Source of the DNA: DATAFT01 sp035544635 | Lineage (GTDB): Bacteria > Acidobacteriota > Thermoanaerobaculia > Multivoradales > Multivoraceae | NCBI GenBank assembly: GCA_035544635.1 | Contig: DATKDQ010000187.1 | Location: 1 to 7,572, forward strand | Direction of reading: 5' to 3' | DNA: 7,572 nt | Shown here: in pieces, positions 1-5,754 of the stretch | How positions within the stretch are numbered: position 1 is the first letter of the stretch | How the letters are laid out: every line of letters starts with the position of its first letter | Program-made: the position numbers and the translations under genes | The notes under the pieces: model-generated | What the model was told of the DNA's origin: nothing | Seen by the model: the letters and a program-made list of their open reading frames with translations, nothing else | Database searches by the model: none

Positions 1-1
1 T

Positions 2-37
2 CTAGCGGGTCCGTGGTCACTACCACGGCCCCGCTAG
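2..37. repeat. Imperfect inverted repeat, possible terminator hairpin
   Basis: The arms ctagcggg (2-9) and cccgctag (30-37) pair perfectly. After one mismatch (t10/c29), an inner 7-bp stem pairs ccgtggt (11-17) with accacgg (22-28) around a 4-nt loop. The result is a 15-bp stem with a single mismatch. It lies about 100 bp past the stop of the last minus-strand gene, so it could end that operon. No T-tract is visible on the right side, and the left side is cut off by the window edge, so a terminator role cannot be settled. Confidence 0.55.
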
Positions 38-54
38 CTGATGCTCCCCGCCAA

Positions 55-71
55 GCGCGGCTGCGCCGCGC
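55..71. repeat. Short GC hairpin within a direct repeat
   Basis: gcgcggc (55-61) and gccgcgc (65-71) form a 7-bp all-GC stem with a 3-nt loop. The 8-mer gcgcggct also occurs twice as a direct repeat (55-62 and 68-75). In DNA this GC-rich such a hairpin can arise by chance. It is recorded because it sits between two much stronger inverted repeats in the same non-coding stretch. Confidence 0.4.
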
Positions 72-77
72 GGCTCG

Positions 78-139
78 GAAGCCTTGACCCGGCGAGCGAA
101 CTTGATCCATCTGTAATGATTCCTGCGGGTCAAGGCTTC
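78..139. repeat. Perfect 14-bp inverted repeat with 34-nt loop
   Basis: gaagccttgacccg (78-91) and cgggtcaaggcttc (126-139) are exact reverse complements around a 34-nt loop that is clearly more AT-rich than the rest of the window. The right arm reaches the TAG stop codon of the small minus-strand gene (141-139), so transcripts would carry the hairpin directly after their last codon. It could be an mRNA-stabilising or terminating structure, a copy of a dispersed palindromic repeat, or the end of a mobile element. No T-tract follows the stem on the minus strand, which argues against a classical intrinsic terminator. Confidence 0.65.
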
Positions 140-330
140 TAGAGCCCCACTCCGGCGCGCTGCGCGGCGAGCGCCGCCTCGAGCTTCTCGAGCCTCGCCT
201 CGATCGACGCCAGCTTGTGGAGAACGAGGACGTGGGTGTGCTTGGCGTCGATCCCCACCGGGCTGTCCGCGCTCTGGATCTCGCGCTCGATCGCGTCGTA
301 GTCGTCCTTGGGAACGTCGTAAAGTGCCAT
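139..330 (-). CDS. Small hypothetical protein with C-terminal coiled-coil-like helix
   Basis: I do not recognise a named family for this 63-residue protein, which is probably cytoplasmic. It has no signal peptide, no membrane segment and no cysteine. The N-terminal 25 residues are acidic and polar. From about residue 30 a basic/hydrophobic segment (AKHTHVLVLHKL) leads into a helix with hydrophobic residues at near-heptad spacing (L40, I43, L47, L50, L54), suggesting a short coiled coil and oligomerisation. The ATG start at 330 is supported by AGGAG seven bases upstream, and the stop is TAG. It follows egtD on the same strand after a 72-bp gap, so it may be the last gene of that operon, though nothing in the sequence ties its function to EgtD. 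A good ribosome site, a sensible amino-acid composition and a protein-like pattern favour a real gene over a chance frame. Confidence 0.62.
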   Translation of the reverse strand: MALYDVPKDDYDAIEREIQSADSPVGIDAKHTHVLVLHKLASIEARLEKLEAALAAQRAGVGL

Positions 331-402
331 CGCTTCTCTCCTGTCCTGGCTCTCGATCGTAGCGCGTCCGGGCGCGCGCCGCCGCCACCGATCGGGCGCT
401 GC

Positions 403-1479
403 TTACGCCTGCCGGGCGCGGCGGGCCAGCGCGAGCGCGAACAGGCTCTCGTCGTCGGTCATCCACTCCTCGAGCGCGAACCCGCCGGCGGCGAGGAGCG
501 CCTCCGCTCCGGGCCGGTCGTACTTGGCGCTGATCTCGGTGCGGATCTCCTCGCCGCGAGCGATCTCGATCTCGAGGTCGAGCGCGCGCAGGTGGACGCG
601 CTGCGCCGACCCGGCGACCAGACGGATGTCCATCCACGCGTTGCGCTCGTCCCAGAACGCGAGGTGGCGGAAGGCTCCGGGATCGAAGTCGGCGCCAGCC
701 AGTCGGTTCACCACCTCGAGGATGTTGCGGTTGAACTCGGCCGTGACCCCGCTCGCGTCGTTGTACGCCGCCTCCAGCCGCACGCGATCCTTGATCAGGT
801 CGACCCCGAGCAGGAAGCGGTCGCCGGCGCGCATGCGGCTGCGGATCGAGCGCAGGAGCTCGGGCGCCTCGTCGCGGGGGCGCAGGTTGCCGATGGTCGA
901 GCCGAGGAAGGCGACGAGCCGGCGCGGGCCGCGAGGCAGGCGCTCGAGCGAGTGGTCGAAGTCGGCGCCGATGCCGTGGACGCGCAGCCCCGGGAACTCG
1001 CTCGTGAGCTCCGCCGCGACGCGCTCGAGCATCGCCACGTCGACGTCGATCGGGAGGTAGCGGGCGAGCAGCCCCTGGCGCTCCATCGCGCGCAGCAGCA
1101 CCCGGGTCTTGGTGGCGGCGCCGGAGCCGATCTCGACCAGCTCGCGGATACGGGTCTGCGCCACGATGCGGTCGGCGTTGCGGTCGAGCAGCGCCTTCTC
1201 GGTCCGGGTCTGGTAGTACTCGGGCAGCTCGCAGATGCGCTCGAAGAGCTGGGAGCCGCGCTCGTCGTAGAGGTGCTTCGACGGGATCTCGCGCGGCGTG
1301 CGCAGGAGCGCCTGGCGCAGCTCGGCGAGGTCGCGCTCGCGCTGCGGCGCTCGCCGGCTCTCGATCGTGATGCGCGGCGCCGCCGCCGTCGCTTCGCCCG
1401 CCGGCGCGCTCGCGCCTCGCTCTTCGTCGCCGCCGTCCGCTCGGGTCTCGCGGGCAGCGCGCCGCGCTCGTTCGCTCAT
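403..1479 (-). CDS. egtD: L-histidine N-alpha-methyltransferase (EgtD)
   Basis: EgtD transfers three methyl groups from S-adenosylmethionine to the alpha-amino group of histidine, giving hercynine, the first step of ergothioneine synthesis in the cytoplasm. The 358-residue product carries the family landmarks in order: LPEYYQTRTE (85-94), the SAM-binding VEIGSG (115-120), VDVAMLE near 146-152, FLGSTIGN (191-198), EFNRN (248-252), AWMDIRL (281-287) and TEISAKY (314-320). M283, E315 and S317 align, from memory, with Met252, Glu282 and Ser284 of the mycobacterial enzyme, the residues that set histidine specificity, so true EgtD activity is likely. The ATG at 1479 overlaps the upstream permease stop (ATGA) and has GAGGG eight bases upstream, implying translational coupling. 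The first 40 residues or so are a charged, alanine-rich extension that typical members of about 320 residues lack. No egtB, egtC or egtE is present here, so the rest of the pathway must lie elsewhere or be missing. Confidence 0.93.
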   Translation of the reverse strand: MSERARRAARETRADGGDEERGASAPAGEATAAAPRITIESRRAPQRERDLAELRQALLRTPREIPSKHLYDERGSQLFERICELPEYYQTRTEKALLDRNADRIVAQTRIRELVEIGSGAATKTRVLLRAMERQGLLARYLPIDVDVAMLERVAAELTSEFPGLRVHGIGADFDHSLERLPRGPRRLVAFLGSTIGNLRPRDEAPELLRSIRSRMRAGDRFLLGVDLIKDRVRLEAAYNDASGVTAEFNRNILEVVNRLAGADFDPGAFRHLAFWDERNAWMDIRLVAGSAQRVHLRALDLEIEIARGEEIRTEISAKYDRPGAEALLAAGGFALEEWMTDDESLFALALARRARQA

Positions 1480-3089
1480 GGCCGCAGCCCTCGCGGCGCG
1501 AGCGCGCGCTCGAGCGCGCCGAGGCCGGCGTCCACCGCGATCGCGAGCAGCGCGGCCGGGATCGCCCCCGAGAGAATGCGGCGGGTGTCGAGGAGCTGCA
1601 CTCCCGCGATGATCGGCTCGCCCAGACCGCCGGCGCCGATGAACGCCGCCAGCGTCGCGGTCCCGATGATGATCACGCCGGCGGTTCGCACCCCGGCCAT
1701 GATCGCGGGCACCGCGAGCGGCAGCCGCACCCGGCGCAGCACCTGGCCGTCGGTCATCCCGAGCGCGGTGGCGGCCTCGACCGCGCCCGGGTCGGCGTCG
1801 CGCACGCCCGAGAAGGTCGCGCGCAGGATGGGAAAGAGCGAGTACAACCACAGCGCGACCAGGCTCGGCAGCACGCCGACGCCGAGGAGCGGAATGAGAA
1901 AGCCGAGCAGCGCGAGCGACGGGATGGTCTGCGAGGTCCCGATCAGGCGGATGATCGCCTCGGCGGAGCCGCGCCGCCGCTCGAGCAGGAGCCCGAGCGG
2001 GACGGCGACCGCGATCCCGACCGCGAGCGCGCCGAGCGAGAGCGCGAGATGCTCGCCGGTGAGCTCGAGGATCGCCGCCGCGTCGAGGCCGCCTCCGCGC
2101 GCGCCGGCGCCGCTCGCCGTCGCGAGCGTGTCCTCGCCGTCGCTGCCGTCGATCCCGAGCGAGCGCAAGACGTCGCGCGCCACGGCGGCCTCGGGCTCGC
2201 CGTGCTCCTGGAGGCGCAGATTGGCGGCGCGCATCACGTCGCCGTCGAGCGCGCCGGCGACCAGCGCGAGCGTCACCGCGATTCCGGGATGGCGCTCGAG
2301 CGTGCCGGCGCGCACCAGCGGCGCCGCCTCGTAGGGTGGAAAGAAGCCGCGGTCGTCGTCGAGCACCACCAGGTCGTGGACCAGCAGGCGGCCGTCGGTG
2401 GTGTAGGCGTCGATCACGTCGAGCCGGCCTCCGGCGAGCGCCTGGTACTTGAGCGCCTGCTGCATCCCCTGCACGCTCCCGAAGCGCAGACCGTAGGTTC
2501 GCTCGAGCCCGGGCAGACCGTCGGGACGCTCGATGAACTCGTAGTCGAAGCCGGCGCGCAGGCGCCCTGCCACGCGCGCCAGGTCGCTGATCGAGCCCAG
2601 GCCCTTGGCCTCGGCCAGACGCTGCGGCACGGTCAGCTCCCACGAGTTCTCGAACCCGAGCGGCGCGAGCCACACCAGGTCGAAGCGTGCCAGGAACTCA
2701 CGGCGCACCAGCGTGAGCGTCGCCGCCGCGGAGCCCGCCGGCTCGCGCCCGAGGATCGAGACCAGCCCGGTGCCGGTGTACTCCGGGTAGAGATCGATGG
2801 CGCCGGTGCGCAGCGCCTCGAAGCAGAACTGGGTGCCGGCGAGGCCGAGGCGGCGCTCGACTGTGAGCCCGTCGCGGCTCTCGATCGCCTGCGCGAAGAG
2901 CTCGGCGAGAAAGCGGCTCTCCTCGAAGTTCTTCGAGCCGACGACGAGGGTCTCGGCCGCGACCGGGGACGCGAGCAGCAGGGCGAGCGCGAGCGTCGCG
3001 GTGCCGGCGGCGAGCCCGGCCGCAGCGTGGAGCCTCGCGTGTCGTCCGCGGCCGACGCCGCGGGTCACGGCGACGCTCCCTCCCGTCAC
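1476..3089 (-). CDS. Quaternary-amine ABC importer: fused substrate-binding protein and permease
   Basis: This single 537-residue chain combines the solute receptor and membrane channel of an importer of the glycine betaine/choline/ergothioneine family (OpuC, OsmU and EgtU relatives). Residues 1-45 are a signal peptide or anchor with basic residues, a hydrophobic core and a likely cut after SPVAA. Residues 46 to about 315 are the binding protein, with GSKNF (51-55), IDLYPEYTGTGL (98-109), RPDGLPGLE (188-196), DAYTTDGRL (227-235) and FFPPY (249-253). Residues of about 335-530 are the permease, with about five membrane segments and the EAA loop (EAATALGM, 438-445, to LPLAVP, 456-461) that docks the ATPase. 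GTG at 3089 overlaps the ATPase stop (GTGA) and has AGGGAG seven bases upstream. The order is unusual: fused members of this family that I know carry the binding domain after the permease. The substrate is unproven; coupling to egtD points to hercynine, ergothioneine or another betaine. Confidence 0.92.
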   Translation of the reverse strand: MTGGSVAVTRGVGRGRHARLHAAAGLAAGTATLALALLLASPVAAETLVVGSKNFEESRFLAELFAQAIESRDGLTVERRLGLAGTQFCFEALRTGAIDLYPEYTGTGLVSILGREPAGSAAATLTLVRREFLARFDLVWLAPLGFENSWELTVPQRLAEAKGLGSISDLARVAGRLRAGFDYEFIERPDGLPGLERTYGLRFGSVQGMQQALKYQALAGGRLDVIDAYTTDGRLLVHDLVVLDDDRGFFPPYEAAPLVRAGTLERHPGIAVTLALVAGALDGDVMRAANLRLQEHGEPEAAVARDVLRSLGIDGSDGEDTLATASGAGARGGGLDAAAILELTGEHLALSLGALAVGIAVAVPLGLLLERRRGSAEAIIRLIGTSQTIPSLALLGFLIPLLGVGVLPSLVALWLYSLFPILRATFSGVRDADPGAVEAATALGMTDGQVLRRVRLPLAVPAIMAGVRTAGVIIIGTATLAAFIGAGGLGEPIIAGVQLLDTRRILSGAIPAALLAIAVDAGLGALERALAPRGLRP

Positions 3090-3889
3090 GACGGCGCTCC
3101 CTCTCGCGCCGCTCGGGCGCCGGCCACCGCGCCCGACGTGATCTCGAGCAGCCGCTCCACGTAACCATCCGCCGGGCTGCGTTCGAGCTCGTCTCCGCGC
3201 GCCACCTGCAGCACGCGGCCGCTGCGCATGACGGCGATGCGATCTCCCAGCCGGAAGGCCTCGCCGAGGTCGTGCGTGACCAGCAGGAAGGTCTTGCCGA
3301 GGCGGCCCTTCAGAGCGAGGAACTCGTTCTGCAGCTCGAAGCGCGTGATCGCGTCGAGCGCTCCGAACGGCTCGTCGAGCAGGACCACGTCGGGATCGGC
3401 CGCGATCGCGCGTGCGAACGCCACGCGCTGGCGCTGCCCGCCCGAGATCTGGCGCGGGTAGCGCGGCCCGTAGGTTGCGGCCGGGAGACCCACCAGCTCG
3501 AGCAGCTCATCGGTGCGGGCGCGCCGCCGCTCTACGCCCCAGCCCAGGAGCTCGGGCACCAGCGCGACGTTGCGCTCGACGGTCCAGTGGGGCAGGAGCC
3601 CGCCCTCCTGCTGCACGTAGCCGACGCGCCGTCGCAGCGCGATCGGATCGCTCGCCTCGACCGGCTCGCCGCCGAGGAGCACCTCGCCCGAGGTCGCCAC
3701 CTCGAGCCGGTTGAAGAGGCGCAGCAGCGTCGTCTTGCCGCTGCCGCTCTCGCCCACGATGACGACGGTCTCGCCGCGCTCCACCGTGAGGCTCGCGCCG
3801 TCGAGCGCCGCCACACCTCCGCCGAACACCTTCGAGACCTGCCTGACCTCGAGGGCCGGCGCCGCCGCCGGGGCGCTGGGGGAGGGCAT
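3086..3889 (-). CDS. ABC transporter ATP-binding protein (betaine/osmoprotectant importer type)
   Basis: This is the cytoplasmic ATPase that powers the fused receptor-permease encoded immediately downstream. Counted from ATG, its 267 residues show Walker A GESGSGKTT (46-54), the Q-loop YVQQEGGLLPHWTVERN (91-107, close to that of OpuCA/ProV-type ATPases), signature ISGGQRQR (148-155), Walker B VVLLDEP (168-174) and the switch histidine in THD (205-207). It ends about 40 residues after the core fold, so the CBS-domain pair found in OpuCA and in many other osmoregulated betaine ATPases is absent. Its stop overlaps the next gene by 4 bp (GTGA). The start is uncertain: ATG at 3889 fits the family N-terminus but has no clear ribosome site, while a GTG at 3952 would add 21 residues of unlikely composition and leave only 18 bp after the maoC-like gene. 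The gap of 81 bp to that gene allows co-transcription. Confidence 0.92.
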   Translation of the reverse strand: MPSPSAPAAAPALEVRQVSKVFGGGVAALDGASLTVERGETVVIVGESGSGKTTLLRLFNRLEVATSGEVLLGGEPVEASDPIALRRRVGYVQQEGGLLPHWTVERNVALVPELLGWGVERRRARTDELLELVGLPAATYGPRYPRQISGGQRQRVAFARAIAADPDVVLLDEPFGALDAITRFELQNEFLALKGRLGKTFLLVTHDLGEAFRLGDRIAVMRSGRVLQVARGDELERSPADGYVERLLEITSGAVAGARAAREGAPS

Positions 3890-3970
3890 CGGAGGATTCG
3901 TGCTCGCAGTCGGTGGGATCTGAGTCGCGGCGCCGGCGCATCGCCGTGCCACGAGCGGCTTTGCCGCGCG

Positions 3971-4462
3971 TCACGCGCCGCGGCGCGGAGTCTCGGGCAC
4001 CTGGCCGGATTTGTACACGAGAATCGTCCGGAAGAACTCGATCACGACCTTGCCTTCCTGATTGTAGCCCTCGGTGCGGAACCTGACGATTCCCTGCGTG
4101 GGCCGCGACGCCGACTCGCGCTTCTCGAGCACCTCGCTTCTGGCGTAGAGGGTATCGCCCTCGAACACCGGGCGCGGCATCCGGATCTGGTCCCAGCCCA
4201 GGTTGACGGCGTTCTGCGAGATGTCCGACACCGAGAGCCCGGTGACGAGCGAGATGGTGAAGCAGGAGTTGACCAGCGGCTTGCCGAACTCGGTGCGGGC
4301 GGCATAGGCGTGGTCGAAGTGGATCGGGTTCGGGTTCATGGTGAGCGCAGTGAACCAGATGTTGTCGGCGGTCGTCACCGTGCGGCCGAGCGGATGCTCG
4401 TACACGTCGCCCACCTCGAAGTCCTCGTACACCCGTCCGGTCCAACCCGTCTTGCGCGTCAT
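3971..4462 (-). CDS. MaoC-family acyl-CoA hydratase (itaconyl/mesaconyl-CoA hydratase-like)
   Basis: This 163-residue single hot-dog-fold protein probably adds water to, or removes it from, an unsaturated acyl-CoA in the cytoplasm. Seen in the sequence are YEDFEVGDVYEH (12-23), TMNPNPIHFD (41-50), FGKPLVNS (59-66), SDISQNAVNLGW (79-90), PVFEGDTLY (98-106) and RESASRP (115-121). This pattern resembles the branched C5-dicarboxylyl-CoA hydratase branch (from memory, Rv2499c-like proteins and mesaconyl-CoA hydratases). The usual catalytic Asp-x-Asn-Pro-x-His reads Asn-x-Asn-Pro-x-His here (N43, H48); I believe this branch often shows that change, but could not check. The ATG at 4462 has GGAG six bases upstream, better than any start in the longer open frame. 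It lies 94 bp after the oxidase gene and before the ABC ATPase. No CoA ligase or lyase partner is in view, so its substrate and its tie to the transporter are open. Confidence 0.88.
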   Translation of the reverse strand: MTRKTGWTGRVYEDFEVGDVYEHPLGRTVTTADNIWFTALTMNPNPIHFDHAYAARTEFGKPLVNSCFTISLVTGLSVSDISQNAVNLGWDQIRMPRPVFEGDTLYARSEVLEKRESASRPTQGIVRFRTEGYNQEGKVVIEFFRTILVYKSGQVPETPRRGA

Positions 4463-4556
4463 CGCTCGCTCCGTTCCGCACGTTGCAACACGGCCAGCGC
4501 GCGGTTCGTTCGTCCGTTCACACCAGGGAAGTCGGTGCGCTTTCGACACTCGAGAG

Positions 4557-5699
4557 TCATCTGCCGCCCCCGCCGCCCGACAGCATCGGGCGATCGAGCC
4601 GGAACGGCTCGAGACGGAGCGCCCCCGGGACGCCGGAGACCCAATCGGCGGCCAGCTCGCCGATGGCGCTCGCGAACTTGAACCCGTGGCCCGAGCAGGC
4701 GCTCACCACCAGCACGCTCGGCGCGTCCGGATGCTGATCGATGAGGAAGTGCCCGTCCGGCGTGTTGGTGTACATGCACACCGAAGATCGGCTCGGTGGC
4801 CGGTCGATCGCCGGCATCCGCGCGTGCAGCAGGCGCCGCACCGCCTCGACGTCGCGTTCGGCGACGTTGCGATCTAGCGCGTCGGCGGTGGTCCGGTCGC
4901 CGCCGTGGTGAATCGCGACCTTCAAGCCCCGGCCCAGGTCCGGCACGCCGTACCAGACGGTCTCCGCGGTCTCCTCGAAGAGAAACGCCGGCAGGGCCCC
5001 GATCGAGAACGGCCCGCGATCGGGAGCCTCGAACCAGTGCTGCACCTGGCGCTCGACCTGGAGCGGGAGACCGGGCGTGAGCGCCGGGATCCAGGCTCCC
5101 GCCGCGAGCAGGAGCCGGCTCGCTCCGTAGTGGGAGCGCGTGGTGACCACGTCGACCGAATCCGTGGTGGCGGTCCACCGCACCAGCGCCTCGTCGAAGC
5201 GCAGCTCGGCGCCCGCCGCGGCGGCCTCGTCGAGCAACGACGCGATGCAGGCCCCGGGGTCGAGCACGCCGCCGCCGGGCTCGTAGAGCCCGATCGCCTC
5301 CTCCGCGGGGCTCATGACCGGGTAGCGCCGGCGGATCTCCGCCCCGGTCAGGGACTCGCACGGAACGTCGTGCTGCTCGCAGCTCCTGCGCGCGCCGTCG
5401 ATGAGCTCGCTCCCCGGACGACTCACCAGGAGCACGCCGGTGGTGCGCAGCAGCGGCCGCCCGGATCGCTGCTCGAGATCGCGCCAGAGCCCGAGCGCGC
5501 GCCGCACCAGCGGCACGTAGAGCGGATGCTCGAAGTAGGCCTCGCGGAGGATGCGGCTCTCGCCGTGCGACGAGCCGCGGTCGTGCGGTGGCCGGCGCAG
5601 GTCGAGCCCGAGCACGCGCACGCCGCGGCGCGCGAGCGCCGAGGCCGCGGCCGAGCCCATGGCGCCGAGACCGGCGACGATCACCTGCGGAGCTGACAA
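4557..5699 (-). CDS. FAD-dependent N-methyl amino acid oxidase (monomeric sarcosine oxidase family)
   Basis: Members oxidise the N-methyl group of sarcosine, N-methyltryptophan, pipecolate or similar secondary amines, releasing formaldehyde (for N-methyl substrates) and hydrogen peroxide. The 380-residue product begins with the FAD dinucleotide fold VIVAGLGAMGS (6-16), followed by GSSHGESRILREAY (42-55), which contacts the flavin in this family. It has GLK at 258-260, where K260 matches the oxygen-activating Lys265 of Bacillus sarcosine oxidase, then SVCMYTNTPDGHF (306-318), where C308 should bind FAD covalently, and SGHGFKF (336-342). Length fits the family (about 370-390). I chose TTG at 5699 because it puts the FAD fold at residue 6 and follows AGGGGGA; a GTG at 5732 would add 11 residues, and longer extensions run into the divergent osmC gene. 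The C-terminus ends in an odd run of glycines. The substrate is unknown; the nearby egtD makes N-methylated histidine an attractive but unproven candidate. Confidence 0.87.
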   Translation of the reverse strand: MSAPQVIVAGLGAMGSAAASALARRGVRVLGLDLRRPPHDRGSSHGESRILREAYFEHPLYVPLVRRALGLWRDLEQRSGRPLLRTTGVLLVSRPGSELIDGARRSCEQHDVPCESLTGAEIRRRYPVMSPAEEAIGLYEPGGGVLDPGACIASLLDEAAAAGAELRFDEALVRWTATTDSVDVVTTRSHYGASRLLLAAGAWIPALTPGLPLQVERQVQHWFEAPDRGPFSIGALPAFLFEETAETVWYGVPDLGRGLKVAIHHGGDRTTADALDRNVAERDVEAVRRLLHARMPAIDRPPSRSSVCMYTNTPDGHFLIDQHPDAPSVLVVSACSGHGFKFASAIGELAADWVSGVPGALRLEPFRLDRPMLSGGGGGR

Positions 5700-5728
5700 G
5701 TAGTCCCCCTGCTCGAGCGAGTATCCTG

Positions 5729-5742
5729 TCACCGAACGGTGA
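5729..5742. promoter_or_regulatory. Palindrome TCACCG-AA-CGGTGA, candidate operator
   Basis: Six-base arms are perfectly symmetrical around a 2-bp centre, one base before the AGGAGG ribosome site of the osmC-like gene and 30 bp upstream of the oxidase start. The size and symmetry fit a dimeric repressor site, and its place between the two divergent starts would let one protein affect both. I do not recognise the motif as belonging to a known regulator. Chance occurrence is possible. Confidence 0.35.
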
Positions 5743-5743
5743 G

Positions 5744-5749
5744 AGGAGG
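5744..5749 (+). promoter_or_regulatory. Consensus ribosome binding site of the osmC-like gene
   Basis: AGGAGG followed by T lies five bases before ATG at 5755. It decides the start: an in-frame GTG at 5749-5751 overlaps the ribosome site itself and can be discarded. This is the strongest ribosome site in the window, suggesting efficient translation. Confidence 0.8.
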
Positions 5750-5754
5750 TGGCG

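Larger units (their letters stand above)
5700..5754. promoter_or_regulatory. Divergent intergenic region between oxidase and osmC-like genes
   Basis: These 55 bp are the only space between two divergently transcribed genes, so promoters for both must lie here or within the flanking coding DNA. Weak -10-like hexamers are visible (tatcct at 5722-5727 on plus; gatact at 5725-5720 on minus), but neither has a -35 box at proper spacing. The region also holds the palindrome and the strong ribosome site listed separately. Its shortness suggests the two genes could share a regulator. Confidence 0.4.

Noticed and set aside
78..139. tRNA or integron attC site formed by the 14-bp inverted repeat
   Set aside because: There is no T-loop GGTTCRANTCC-like motif or cloverleaf arm set for a tRNA, and no RYYYAAC/GTTRRRY core sites for attC.
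217..2334. 705-codon open frame on the plus strand across egtD and the permease
   Set aside because: It is antisense to two genes with clear family motifs, is rich in Arg/Ala/Glu/Ser runs with no recognisable domain, and is explained by GC-rich third positions on the opposite strand.
4463..4556. N-terminal extension of the MaoC protein to a GTG at 4549
   Set aside because: The added 29 residues look unlike the family N-terminus, while ATG 4462 has a well-placed GGAG ribosome site.
5693..5727. ctgaca (5693-5698) and tatcct (5722-5727) as a sigma-70 promoter for the osmC-like gene
   Set aside because: The hexamers resemble consensus, but the 23-bp spacing is far from the usual 17, so they are unlikely to work as a pair.
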